Shown here: one piece after another, positions 1 through 11,107 of the stretch
How the letters are laid out: each line of letters starts with the position of its first letter
How positions within the stretch are numbered: position 1 is the stretch's first letter
Origin: Tridacna crocea
Lineage: Eukaryota > Mollusca > Bivalvia > Cardiida > Cardiidae
Length of the DNA: 64,000 nucleotides
Assembly (NCBI GenBank): GCA_943736015.1
Contig: OX031061.1
Span: 60,766,192 to 60,830,191, forward strand
Direction: 5' to 3'
The notes under the pieces: model-generated
Told to the model about the DNA's origin: nothing
What the model saw: the letters and a program-made list of their open reading frames with translations, nothing else
The model's database searches: none
Translations under genes and position numbers: made by a program

Positions 1-483
1 GTTCAAAAACCCGTCTACTTTATGATTGAGTCACATGCTTGAAAAAAAAGAATATTATGGATCCATAAAAAGTAATGCTTTGTTTGGTTCCGTCGATCAA
101 GGAGATGCATTAAGCACTCCTGTACCGGAGCATGACTGCAATATCTTTTAGTGTTATCACTCGCAGTGGGATTTTTATTTCATGTCACTAAAGGGATTAA
201 ACCGAATCACACCACTCTTAAGAGTTTTCGTTGCTTGAAACGCCATGAATTACTAAAATGACTCCAATCACAGAAAAAGTACCTGCGGTTTTTAATCTGT
301 ATGAAAGTGGACAATGAAATGAAAATTGAATGGACTTATCACAGAAATAACTTACAGATTTTATGTACGTATATTTCTATCTCTACACCTGAAATTTATA
401 GTCATTTTAAAAATGTACTATAGTGTTAACTTACTTTTCGAACACCCTGTACTTTCGGTTCGAAACCTTCCCTTCATTCATTC
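1..483. other. No recognisable gene or repeat
   Basis: AT-rich unique-looking sequence. I see no splice-bounded coding exon and no strong repeat. It presumably belongs to an upstream intron of the + strand receptor gene whose later exons begin at 2631. Confidence 0.4.
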
Positions 484-2446
484 ATTGCTTAGATTACGGT
501 CGATAGACAATCCATTTCGCTGATGTTTGCGGCCTTTCATGTAAACAGTCTCCTTGATATGTTTTTTTGCATGTTTTGATCCGATAGAGTATTCATCAAA
601 ATAGAACCGTATTTTCCAGACAATAGGCCACTGTATAGGCTGCACCATTTTAAATATAAAAAGTATCGCATAGGCCGCACCGGCACATAGGCTGCAGCCG
701 ATAGGATTGGTTAGTGTAAGAAAATTTCTTCAAAAAATACTTTTGGAACATGCACTAAAATGGCCCCCCATTGGGATATTGAAAACTGGTTTCCACTTAT
801 TTTCAGTTTTACAGGCCTAAATTTTAAAAAAATCATTTCGAAAAATGAAATTAACGTATAAGCCGCTTCGTCTTATAGGCCGCACCCTTGAACAGAATGA
901 CCCATTGATCATTTCTCTACGTAGAGGAATGACCCGGGTTATTCCTCTACGTAGTGAAATGACGTATGAGCTATTTCTTTACGTAGCGAAATGATCCATG
1001 GTCATTGTGTAGGGGAGGGTCATTTCTCTGGATGACACTAGCATTGTATTCAGTAAAGCAGACGGTTAAGGAAGTCTAAAACACCGGTGATGCATGGATA
1101 GGCTCTCTAGGCATGGTAACATAAATGTCCCCAATTGGGATATCGAAAACTGGTTTCCGCACCCTTGAACAGAATGACCCAATGGTCATTTCTGTACGTA
1201 GAGAAATGATCAATGGGTCATTCTGTTCAAGGGTGCGGCCTATAAGACGAAGAGGTGAAGTTCGAATTCGGTCAAGCTAAATAAGAGTTGGTGAAATGAC
1301 CTATGGGCCATCTCTCTACGTACAGAAATGACCAATGGGTCATTCTGTTCAAGGGTGTGGAAACCAGTTTTCGATATCCCAATGGGGGCCATTTATGTTA
1401 CCATGCTTAGAGAGCCTATCCATGCATCACCGGTGTTTTAAACTTCCCTAACCGTCTGCATTACTGAATACCATGCTAGTGTAATCCAGAGAAATGACCC
1501 TCCCCTACACAATGACCATGGATCATTTCGCTACGTAAAGAAATAGCCCATACGTCATTTCACTACGCAGAGGAATAACCCGGGTCATTCCTCTACGTAG
1601 AGAAATGATCAGTGGGTCATTCTGTTCAAGGGTGCGGCCTATAAGACGAAGAGGTATAGTTCAAATTCGGTCAAGCTAAATAAGAGTTGGTGAAATGACC
1701 TATGGGCCATCTCTCTACGTAGTGAAATGATCCATGGGTCATTGTGTAGGGGAGGGTCATTTCTCTGGATTACACCAGCATTGTATTCAGTAAAGCAGAC
1801 GGCTGGGGGAGTCTTCAACACCGGTGATTCATGAATAGGCTCTCTAGGCATGGTAACATGAACGAATTCAGACTGCAAACTGTCTTTACACACAAAAGAA
1901 ATTTCTTAAAAACGCCTTGGAGCACTTTGAATTAAAGATGCCCTTCTGCAGCCGGTGAGCAAAAACGCTGTTAAATTTCAAACAATTTACAACAGAAATC
2001 AGGCCTTTGTGTAAACATGGATAAATTGATGGCATATATGGTGTAAATGAAAAAGAGAAACACTGAGACTTTTATTAGAAACCCAACATTGGTCAGAAGA
2101 AAACTGTCTGACGATCGAAACTGTAAAAAAAGGTATCTCGAAAATTTATCTTTGGTTTCCGCCTAAAGTCAGTTACGGTATAATTTGCATATAGGCTGCG
2201 ACTTCCGTCTGAAAATCGAGAGTGTAACAGAGAATCCTCCATTTTCCATTGTTTACCTTGTTACACGCAGGGCGAAGGTCAAATACAGTCCCATGACAGA
2301 ATGCATGATCATCATACGCATCTACCTGAGTGTATAAAGGATATATCGAAAATCTTCGATTAAAAAACCGGTAACGACGAGTCTGTTTACATGAAAGGCC
2401 GCAACTCAGCGAAATGCATTGTCTATCGACCGTAATCTAAGCAACC
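484..2446. mobile_element. Non-autonomous DNA transposon with long terminal inverted repeats
   Basis: The left end (484-548) and right end (2380-2446) are reverse complements over about 65 bp with few mismatches, both beginning with TTGCTTAGATTACGG at the outside. No transposase frame is visible inside. The interior is filled with palindromic CTACGTAG-type repeats in both orientations, so it looks like a non-autonomous element that has taken in or amplified another repeat. A clear target-site duplication was not found. It lies just upstream of the first lectin-like exon. Confidence 0.7.
861..1890. repeat. Internal inverted and direct repeats with CTACGTAG cores (family E)
   Basis: About 861-1250 is the reverse complement of about 1330-1654; both arms share the tract beginning CACCGGTGATGCATGGATAG. 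In addition 1199-1322 is repeated directly at about 1597-1720, 398 bp away. The units carry the palindrome CTCTACGTAGAG and the self-complementary GACCCATGGGTC. Shorter copies recur at 7.0, 17.4, 32.8 and 39.7 kb. Confidence 0.75.
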
Positions 2447-2630
2447 TTGCAACCGTCAGGCCCAATATTTATATTGAAGATATAAGAATGACTATAGTTT
2501 GATAAAATAAGACAAAATGAGTTAAAACTGGCTGAAAATGTGTATATGGGCCTCTTTAACAAAATGTACATTTCATTTATTAAAGAGTAATAAAACAGTA
2601 TATTGCTTATTTTCCCTTTCTTTTGAACAG

Positions 2631-2753
2631 AACCACATGGTCAACGGGCCTCTACAGTGAGACAGTATGGATATGTGTACAATAGTGGGAACAAACTATA
2701 TCTTCGCTTTGCTAACAACACAGAAACAAAACCAAAGGCAATCTGTGATACAG
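2631..2753 (+). CDS. Exon: C-terminal half of a lectin-like domain (copy 1)
   Basis: Acceptor ctttcttttgaacag and donor ACAG|GTTATG bound a 123-nt exon open in one frame, phase 1 at both ends. It encodes 41 residues ending LYLRFANNTE then KAICDT. It is paralogous to the exon at 16673-16795: identical length and phase, about 65% protein identity by eye, and the same intron end (cttttgaacag|aa). The single cysteine near the end sits where the last CTLD cysteine would be, so I read it as the second half of a divergent CTLD. Its first half, the equivalent of 15221-15403, was not found; it should lie upstream, possibly left of the 484-2446 transposon. Confidence 0.7.
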
Positions 2754-4145
2754 GTTATGCACATTTATCATGATACAACCAAACTCCCTATGATACAATC
2801 AACAATAATATATATGTACATGTAATTTGTGCTCTGTGAAAAAGGAGTTTAATTTCCTGGATCCATAAATATGGTCAGTTTACTTCAAAAACTTTTTAAC
2901 TATAGCTTGAAAGAAACTGTAATTACGAGGTTTTTTAAGTAAACCTACGATATGTTGATTCGCTTTATATAATGCATCTTGTAGACGTTATGCCAGAACG
3001 GCACTACTATACATTTGAACAATGGAATACACCTCAATTTACCTCTGCTTATGGGTAATACATTATAGAGTTAATTCATGTTTTTGAGGTCGTTAACATT
3101 CGCAGAGGCCTGAAAAATGGTTAAACTCCCGAGTAAGAAGCACTGGGGTCTTTAAGTATTTTTTGGACCTCTGCGAATGTTGACGGCCGAAAGAAAACGT
3201 GAATTAATGCTATCATAGCATAAAGTAATTGTCTTTCAGCAATACTTTGCAACGACAGCAGAAATATTTCCATAGAAATGCAAATGCACCGGACCTCAAT
3301 AGGTCAAAAAAGTAAATCGGCCCAGAAGTTTTTGCTACGAGCAGTGGAGGGCCGTTAGTCCTAGATGCCACTTTTGATTTTCTCGGTATAAATTCTTTTT
3401 AAATGATCTTTAATACAAAATGGACTTTCGTGAGATGACCTTGTGCAAGTTTGCACAATTACATCTTGGATCGGTTATAAATTTGTCACTGAAAGATGTC
3501 AAAGGGATAGATCTATTTCAAGCCGAGGAATTGCCGATCACGTTAAAGAGTGGGTGGGATGTAGCTGGTAAAGAGTACATTTCAATGGTGATTTTTCGTT
3601 TAGATCTCGATAAAACTGAGATTCTGAGCAAAATTTTGTTTGTGGTATACTGACCACCAAAGACAAGGCATAAAGAGGATCAAATACGATACAGGTTCCC
3701 ACAATTTTATGGTCGAAAAATAGTAAACCTCTGACAAGCCCGGATCGAGGATATTGATAGTACAAAGCCTGGCGTTGAAGTCGCGTGAATTTACTAAATA
3801 ATACACGTTTTCTGCCGTTACCGCCCGATTATTTCCTCATTTTCACATGCTTACAACGGCCCAGAAAGGCACATTTTATGCAGTAATGTGCTATAATACA
3901 CCTCATGCAATTGAAGTAACAGGACACCATTGTTGTAAAAGGTAAGATTGCCAATATGCAATTATCTTTAATTTGGCTATGATGTTTTCTCATTTTCTTG
4001 ATGTTCATATCCATGGTGGGTTTCAATACTTTTAGAAGGTTTTTTTTTTCTTACATGTAAATAATCTGCTGTGAATTTGTTTCATGAGACAATGAATCAA
4101 GTTGTTTAAGACAACTGATGTTAATAGCTAAAACTTTTTTGATAG
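2754..4145 (+). other. Intron with two small inverted repeats
   Basis: 2878-2956 is a small hairpin with TACTTCAAAAAC near one end and TTTTTTAAGTAAA at the other; a relative lies at 50683-50768. 3060-3230 is an imperfect palindrome whose arms share ATTCGCAGAGG and an outer tract like TTAATTCATG. I see nothing recognisable from 3231 to 4145. Confidence 0.5.
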
Positions 4146-5015
4146 AAGAACTAAGCCCAGAAACCCTACCAAAAGTGACTAAAGCAGGTACAAAATTAAT
4201 AAAAGGAACAGCAACAACAGGAGCAACGTTGACAACACTACCACTAAACGCAACGACCAAAACGAAAACCATAGCAACAATAACAGCCATGACAACTAAA
4301 TCAACCACAGGTACAAAATCATGGACTACAACAACAGCAGCGACAACAACAGGAAGTATAGGTACAGCAGCAATAACTACAGGTATAGCAGCAACAATAA
4401 CTACAGGTATAGCAGCAACAGTAACTACAGGTATAGCAGCAACAACAACGACAGATATAGCAGCAGCGACACTAACAAAAACTATAAGTACAAAAGTAGC
4501 GACAACAACAAAGACAAGTGCAGCGACACTAACAAGAACAACAGGTTCAAAATCAGCGGCAACAATCACAGTAACAGCAGCAGCGAAATTAACAACAACT
4601 ACAGGTATAAAAGTAACTCTAACAACTACAAGTTCAGCAGCAGTGACAACAACAACTGCAGATACAAAAGAAGCATCAACAAAAGCAACTACCAGTGACC
4701 CAGCACCTCCTGCAACAACAGCGACTACAACAAGGACTGCAAATGCAAAAGCAGCGAAAACAAAAACAAAAACAACTACAATTATAAAGGCAGAGACGCC
4801 AAAAATAACTACAGGTTCATCAGCAAATACAGCAATAACAACATTTACCACAGGTCCACCATTGACAGCTGCAGCAGCTACAGTGCTACAACCAGTAATA
4901 AACAAGATTCCATCATCACCACAAACAGCAGCGACGAAGTCTTCAAAAGCAAAAACTTCTTTTGTCTTCAATCCAACAACGATACCAGTAACACATGACA
5001 ACGTAGATAGTTCAA
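4146..5015 (+). CDS. Exon: Thr/Ala-rich mucin-like stalk (290 residues)
   Basis: One 870-nt exon, phase 1 at both ends, with acceptor acttttttgatag and donor TTCAA|GTAAGT. It codes for about 290 residues dominated by Thr, Ala, Ile and Lys (for example TTGIAATITTGIAAT), without cysteines. The DNA is a degenerate ACA/GCA triplet repeat with a 24-nt periodic core around 4375-4460. Thr-rich extracellular stretches of this kind are usually heavily O-glycosylated stalks; that role is inferred. The opposite strand is also open over this interval because of the same biased composition and is not a gene. Length likely varies between alleles by repeat slippage. Confidence 0.75.
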
Positions 5016-6014
5016 GTAAGTTATTCTATTTGATGATATAGAATGGTCTGTTGACCTTAGCTTATAAAATTGGGAGGTTCAAGACTTCTCGATCAGTATT
5101 TAAACTGAGACAAGGGTCTCTAGAGGTGTTACAGCGGATACAGAAGAGCCCTTGAATATCCTAAAAATATGAAAAAACAATCTGGAGCCAAATTTATAAG
5201 TCTTAGATAAACAAAACGTGCTGTTAACGCTCTATAGTCTAGCCTTCTCAGTACGTAAAATATGACAATCGTGAAAAACCTGCTATCTTCTTCATTTTTA
5301 GATTCAAATGAAAAAAATTCAGGAAATTTCTGGGTTGCAGGAAATTTCTGCGTTGCTGTTTTTCATCCATGTACACGCCATTCTAAAAAACTAGAAAATT
5401 TCAATACACGGGTAATTGTAGGCTTGTTTTAAGGCATCAGGAACTTTAATTCTAGAGATGCAGCCATGTGGTTAAAAGAATATGATATGACTTTGCCTTT
5501 GAGGTAAACATTTTGCTGAACTCTTTGTTATTAAGTTCTCCAATACCTCGCTTCCAAAACATTTTTCGAGTCTACGCGGAGAGTAAAATCAGGAACCCGA
5601 ACTCAGATTGGCAAAAGAGAGACTGAGCTTGTACTATAACAAGTCGATTGATATTATTTCAAAAACCTCAAAGCTCCTTCAACCATTGTTGTAAGGCACA
5701 AAGTTAGTAGTAAACCTTTTTAGCGCTAAAGGCAAAACAGGAGCTTACAAATAGATGAAGTAAGATCAGACATCACAGATCATGCTACCTGATCAGAATC
5801 TATGCCGCAAGTCCAGGAAGTCACGTGTACGAGATACAAAATAATAGTAGATGGATTGGAAAATGTTATCGCGCAAAGAGTAGGAATTTTATTCGATACC
5901 CAAAACTAGTAACAGACAGAAGAAGTGCAGCTAAAATGAGCATCTCAATGCTTGAATGACAGTAGTGTCGGCAAAAAATGCCACTAAATGTTTAATGTAT
6001 GTTGAAAGTTTCAG
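5016..6014 (+). other. Intron containing an LTR relic
   Basis: 5627-5745 matches the outer part of the LTR at about 23628-23740 (shared blocks ATTATTTCAAAA/ACCTCA and AGGAGCTT) and is a fragment of a solo LTR. At 5296-5410 the acceptor-like ttcatttttag is followed by an open stretch containing GNFWVAGNFC, but no donor keeps phase with the neighbouring exons, so I do not call it an exon. Confidence 0.45.
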
Positions 6015-6236
6015 TTCAAAGTAACACTGTAACGAACGCAGGCCAATACAGACTTGAGACAGAAAAGAGCAGCTGGCAAGATGCGAAAGATTATTGTGAC
6101 TTGTCCATACCAGACATACAATTTGAGAAAGAAAAAATTATAATCAAACCTAGTGCAGCAATCTCTTCCTTACTTAAAGAAGGGGAGGAGGCTTGGATCG
6201 GTTACGTGAAAGACTTTATCTACGTAGAGCTGAAAG
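6015..6236 (+). CDS. Exon: N-terminal half of a C-type lectin-like domain
   Basis: Acceptor aagtttcag and donor CTGAAAG|GTAAAT enclose 222 nt, phase 1-1, 74 codons. The peptide has the first-half CTLD signature: YRLETEKSSWQDAKDYC (aromatic start, then W-x-x-A-x-x-x-C with the first conserved cysteine) and then AWIGYVKDF, matching the family WIGL motif. The exon stops just after the WIGL strand, where CTLD introns often lie. The sequence expected next (NW..P, C, W..C, C) is not in the adjacent intron but appears in phase at 13973-14104. The in-phase WSC exons sit between, so the CTLD is either interrupted by a WSC domain or the WSC exons are an optional cassette. Confidence 0.8.
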
Positions 6237-7456
6237 GTAAATTATAAAACATTTTTTGTGTGTGTTTTATGACCTTTCCAACACCTCTTTTATTTAAATA
6301 GTGTTTTATGTCGCTTCAAACATTACTGTAGTTAAGATAACAGCTTTAGCTAATTTATGGGTTTTTCTCATTTTTCTTGGTTCAGCAGTACTTACGGGTA
6401 CTATGGCGATTAATACTTTGGCTTTAATGAGCTTAAACCGAGGTAGCCTTGCTCACTATGCCAACACTTAAACAACTGAGCCACGCGAAACTTCTTGCTA
6501 TAAAGTAGAGCGTTTGTTACTGTGTCTCTCCTCGTGAAATATTTGACTTATATGTCACATTCGTCTTTCACGTTTACTTCCAGGCTCCTAATTTTTAACC
6601 ATTATTACAATACAGTCTGGTATGCATTCACTAAGCGTGATTCAATCAGCTGGCAAATCGCAAACCGGCCATTCAAGAACAAATACCCACAGGGATTTGA
6701 ATCTTGCACATTTCGATTCCTTGTCGGATACGTTAAACAGCTTTTACAGCCATATTTGTCTTGAGAAACAATTTTTCTTGTAAAATACAAAGACATTACG
6801 ATATATATATATATATATATATATATCTATACACACACACGAGGGTTGTCCCCCTATATTGTGCACTGAACTTTATGTTGAAAAAGTAACCAATATTCAA
6901 GCTTTCAGTTTTCATGTTTGTTTTATTCACTTATTTTGAGCATAAAAAATACAACAAAACACTTTGGAATAACACCTTTGTAAACACTATGAAAAATGGA
7001 TATACTTAAGCTGTTTTCACCGGTGTAATGCAGATAAATGACCCTCCCCTCCCCCACAAAATGACCCATGTGCCATTTCTCTATGTAGAGGAATGAACTG
7101 GGTCATTATTCTACGTAGAGAAATTACCAATGTGAGGTCGATCGCTGCAGTACCACGTTCTACAAAAACTTAAGTTGCACTGGTTGTGTGCTTTTAGTTT
7201 TATTGATATTGCCAATTTATTATCATTTATCAGTTCAGGGAACACAATAAGTAAATAATCGTTGAACTCTTGATCTGAAGGTTGTTCTTTGGTTGTTGTC
7301 AAACGATTTTTCGGTCAATGAAATATAAAAGAGGTCGGTTCAATTCACATCGATGTGATGATACGAACGATAGATCTTCCGATCGTCAGAGAAACAAACA
7401 GGCATATATTATTGTCGTCATCGGACAGCAATAGTCTGAAAAGTTCGGTTAGATCT

Positions 7457-7656
7457 GGGTCTGTACTCACCAACCATTCTTAAGAACGGTCTTTGTCTTA
7501 TTCTTCAAGATTTTCTGACTGTGAAAGTAACAGAACTTCTGACTGGCTAAGCCAAATAGTTTAGCCAATCAGAAGTTCTGTTACTTTCACATTGACGAAA
7601 TTCTGAAGAATAGGACTAGAAACGTTCTTAAGAATGGTAGGTGAATACGGACCCTG
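7457..7656. repeat. ~200-bp palindrome (family F)
   Basis: An almost perfect inverted repeat with outer ends like GTATTCACCAACCATTCTT and its complement, centred on TGGCTAAGCCAAATAGTTTAG. Relatives lie at 33086-33290 and 46548-46744. The arms are long enough to form a hairpin of about 95 bp. No coding capacity. Confidence 0.8.
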
Positions 7657-8736
7657 GTTGTATCAAATAATGAAGAAGCTTAAGTATAAAAAGTACTAGC
7701 ATGAAAATGATATTTCCTATGGAAAAAAGTAGTTACTTGTACGTGTAAATCATACTTTCCCTTTTAAAGGCCCAGATGAAGTGGTACATTAAAATAAAAC
7801 TGTCGATACGACTGCTTGTCTATTTGGTTGTGTGTCAGTTTGCACATCGGGAATAGTTTCTGCTATGTTACTCTGTCATTTCTTGACGTGTATTCATGGA
7901 ACTTTGTTAAAGCATTTGACTCCAGTAAGGAATATATCACGAGGAAGAGTATTTACCCTATCTTTAACGTTTATGTGTTATTGCCCTGTCACGAAAAAAA
8001 ACATTTTTTCTCTCTTAACTTTGTCATTTCTTGATGCATGTTCACAACAACTTCAGAAAATGTTAAAATACTACTAATAATAATACTCTTTTGTTGTAAG
8101 CTTTACTGCTTATTTTATGCTTTAGCAGTAGTATGAATCGTGTAACACCACATATATTTGTTTTGTATGAATTTGTATATGGCCCGCGTTTGTTGCCGGA
8201 ATGATAAATTGATCAATAATTATTGTACTTCTTTCTTTTTCAGATAAGCTAGTACGTTAATCTTCTTTTTTCTTTGAAAATTTGGAAAGAGAACTTCACC
8301 AGCTACCGGCTCTTAAAGTTTGAGTAAATTGTAGTATGCTGACTTGAGAAAATAAATGTTTTCAGGACAAAAGCCATAATGGCCAAAATACTGCTTAGTC
8401 ATTTCAAACAGCTACAACAACAGCTGCCACAAGATGTTATATGAGAAGAAATATTGAGCTTGTTTTTTAAGAAAATAAGATTGTTTATGCAACTTTTACT
8501 TAATCTCGTTATTATATGTAGCACAAAACTGAAAGTATTACACAATCCAACTGTGTAGATGTGAAGTCCGAATATATCCGTAACAGGTCATGTAATAAAT
8601 TATTGGATTGAGGAAAAAAGACGAAGTCGGTGGCCCCCATTTTTTCCATCAATAAACATCATACTACAAAATATTTTACAAATTCTGGTATTGAGAGAAA
8701 AAAAAATACTGTAAGGAACGCCAAGATACTGTTTAG

Positions 8737-9000
8737 TCAGCTTTAAAACTGAACGTTAACGAGTAAGCTACTGAGTACAAGTCTAGGGCTGAAACAGCAA
8801 TAAGGTTAAAGATATTGCAACATGATAATATAATTAATATAAAGCAACTATTCATGTAATAATCAGCTTTAAAACTGAACGTTAACGAGTAAGCTACTGA
8901 GTACAAGTCTAGGGCTGAAACAGCAATATCCTTGAATAAGGTTAAAGATATTGCAACATGATAATATAATTAATATAAAGCAACTATTCATGTAATAAAA
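8737..9000. repeat. Recent tandem duplication next to the WSC exon
   Basis: 8737-8862 and 8863-8998 are near-identical direct copies (126 and about 136 bp) beginning TCAGCTTTAAAACTGAACG. The second has a 12-bp insertion (ATCCTTGAATAA). The duplication ends about 20 bp before the acceptor of the first WSC exon. Confidence 0.85.
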
Positions 9001-9019
9001 CTAGTGAAAATAATTTCAG

Positions 9020-9132
9020 GTTGCACCATTTACAACGATGAGCCAATAATCATCGAGCCTAACATAACTAAACCGTATCAGTGTGCCTATGTTTGCAGAC
9101 ATGCTCGGTTTTTTGGGCTGAGAATGTTTAAG
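9020..9132 (+). CDS. Exon: WSC domain, first part
   Basis: Acceptor gaaaataatttcag, phase 1; donor TTTAAG|GTACGG, phase 0; 113 nt. It encodes GCTIYNDEP, then YQCAYVC and FFGLRMFK. This is the first half of a WSC carbohydrate-binding domain: leading G-C, a C-x-x-x-C pair, and the F-G-L motif. The next exon supplies the remaining cysteines in frame. WSC domains bind polysaccharide in fungal cell-wall sensors and occur in animal extracellular proteins; the ligand here is unknown. Confidence 0.8.
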
Positions 9133-10980
9133 GTACGGCTCTTTTGCTTATACAAGTCTTCATGTGACAATTTATTGACTTTACCGAACAAAGTGTGATC
9201 TGGTGCGAACAACTTAGCGAAGAAAAAACAAAGAAAGAAAACGAGACTAGTTTCCTTGAATAGCTTGAATAAGGATCCTTGAGACAAGTAGTTGCTCTTT
9301 CTGTCAATTGAAATTCGTCACAGGTAATCAAGCAGGGTCTACCTGAACGAACTGACCTATTTCATTGAATGATGTTTAACTCCCATATTAACACTACTTC
9401 ACTTATATCGCGGCTACAGTGTACTTGCATATGTGTTTCATTATAATCACAAGCATTAGGCCGGAGCACCGAGGTGCTTTGCGTAGAAATATTCTAACCG
9501 GTTCCGATCTTGAGGATAAAATCATGACCTCTGGCAAATCCAAAACTGCAACCACTGAGTCGTCCAAGACCCAAAGTTGATTGATGGAATAAGAGTTTTA
9601 TAAAATAATGGTACCATTTCTCCTAAAAAAAACAGCGCCTAATTTTCTCCAAAGTAGTTTGTAGTACAGAGATAATGTCGATATATCCCGTTAACTAGGT
9701 TACATGTGTAAGTATGAGCAAATGTTTTTGAAATTCCTCCACTGTACTGGTAGATGACAAAGAAATGTTATTCTTGTCACGAAAAAGATTATCAAATAAG
9801 CGCTCAAATGCTGTTGAAAACGTGGTAAATCATACCGTTTTTTTTTTATATTAAAAATGACTTCATTACTTACTATTTTCTCTATCATCTTTGACATTAA
9901 TCAAAAGCAGGATAAGGATCAAATTTGTTCATTTATTTATTTCACATTTCAACTGCGATTGCACAGTAGATATCGTCAAAATTGTCAATGAAAAGTATAG
10001 ATCCAATGCCCGATTCCTAGATTTCATTTATGCATCGACATTGGTGACTTTAAGAAGTGTCGACCAAGGGCAGTTTACATGTTCGTGTATTTTGATCGTG
10101 GTCTTAACACTGTCTGTATCCAAACTTGTGTCCAGAGAACACCTAATAAAATTAAAGACCGTGGCCTCTTCAGTCAGGAAGTTTTTTAAATCGAGTTTAA
10201 TTGCCTTGATTTTCAGATTTTATGGAATCAAAACAACGTTGAAATATTTTATTTGTGAAAAAACAATTTTAAATTGGTAAGCGCACGAAACACGTTTAAA
10301 GGTGTCTCAAAAAGGTAGAATTGTGACAGTTTCTCCTTTTGCCAAGGTGGTATTTATGATTACAAACCAGAAAAGATCTACGGAAATAACTGTATTACAT
10401 AATGCTGTAAGGCAACATTTTCCCCTTTTCCCACTCTGTTTTAAAAAGCCCGTAATCAAGGGTTTTGGTTAAATGTTTGTTTCTTAAATAATTTTAACAC
10501 ATTTAAACCATATTTCATTTATAATCACATTGAAAGCTCAGATAATTGTTTTCTTTGATTTTGTAATGTTTCTATTTTGGATTTACCAATGCAGGATAAG
10601 AGATCTGTAGAACCGTACTCATGGACATCTCCCTGAAAATTAGTACACTGGTCAGAACTGAACTTAGAACCTGTTGATTGCAAATCCTTGCCTTTCTTAT
10701 TTAGCAGACAATCCCTTCTAGTAACGATGGTTTGGAAGAAGGCTTATGAAAACATTTAGGATTAAAGTAAAAAGGAAAATTAATGCTTGATTCAGAATGT
10801 TTTCCTTTTCCCAGATATTCATTTCTTGCATTATCACTTGAGAACATTGCCCATTTTTGAGCCAAATTTATTTGTTATCTAAAAACAATTTAATTTGAAT
10901 AAGTCTAAAACTTGAGTTAACGACGCAGGAAACGCCATAATAAAAGCACATACCTATTGTAATGCTTTTCGCCTTTTCAG
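9133..10980 (+). other. Intron within the WSC domain, no genes seen
   Basis: AT-rich, with poly-T near 9838. An open stretch at 9891-10280 has no domain signature and no matching splice sites, so I treat it as chance. 10315-10450 has weak similarity to the small hairpins at 11455 and 34665. Confidence 0.45.
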
Positions 10981-11107
10981 GGAAACATGAGGTGTATCTG
11001 TCTCAATAATACTAGCAATAACTTGCTCGAAAAGCTTTGCACCACTACATGCCATGAGTCAGACCTTTTATGCGGCAGGAGAAAGAGATATGCTATATAC
11101 GAGGGCG
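10981..11107 (+). CDS. Exon: WSC domain, second part
   Basis: A strong acceptor (cttttcgccttttcag) opens a 127-nt exon, phase 0 to phase 1, ending GGGCG|GTTTGT. It reads GNMRCICLNN, then LCTTTCHESDLLCG and RYAIYE. Together with 9020-9132 this gives eight cysteines in the WSC order, including the C-x-C pair, C-x-x-x-C and the CG..R..IY end. The join FFGLRMFK-GNMRCIC closely fits the family pattern. The donor GTTTGT is weaker than consensus. Confidence 0.8.

Larger units (their letters stand above)
6237..9019 (+). other. Intron with microsatellite and palindromes
   Basis: 6801-6840 is an (AT)n run followed by (AC)n. 7025-7135 is a partial CTACGTAG (family E) repeat. 7457-7656 is a family F palindrome. 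8737-9000 is a tandem duplication. 6637-6767 has an acceptor and a short W/P/C-containing open frame but no usable donor. Otherwise no genes are seen. Confidence 0.5.

Noticed and set aside
4051..5001. Long Val/Ala-rich open frame antisense to the Thr-rich exon
   Set aside because: It is open only because the triplet repeat lacks stops on both strands. It is rich in AAIPVVTVAAI-type repeats and has no start or splice context.
5302..5411. Possible exon with GNFWVAGNFCVAVFHPC
   Set aside because: It contains a short internal duplication and its best donor (GTAATT) is out of phase with the next exon. Similarity to a CTLD is too weak.
6637..6767. Splice-like open stretch with SISWQIANRPFKNKYPQGFE resembling a CTLD middle part
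   Set aside because: The acceptor is good, but no GT donor occurs in the phase needed to join 9020 or 13973. It could be a dead exon, but it is not needed for the model.
7837..7927. Region between tgtgtcag and GTAAGG as an exon
   Set aside because: Good-looking sites, but neither open frame matches the phases of both neighbouring exons or any domain.
9891..10280. 129-codon open frame
   Set aside because: No domain, no splice sites in phase, AT-rich composition like the surrounding intron.
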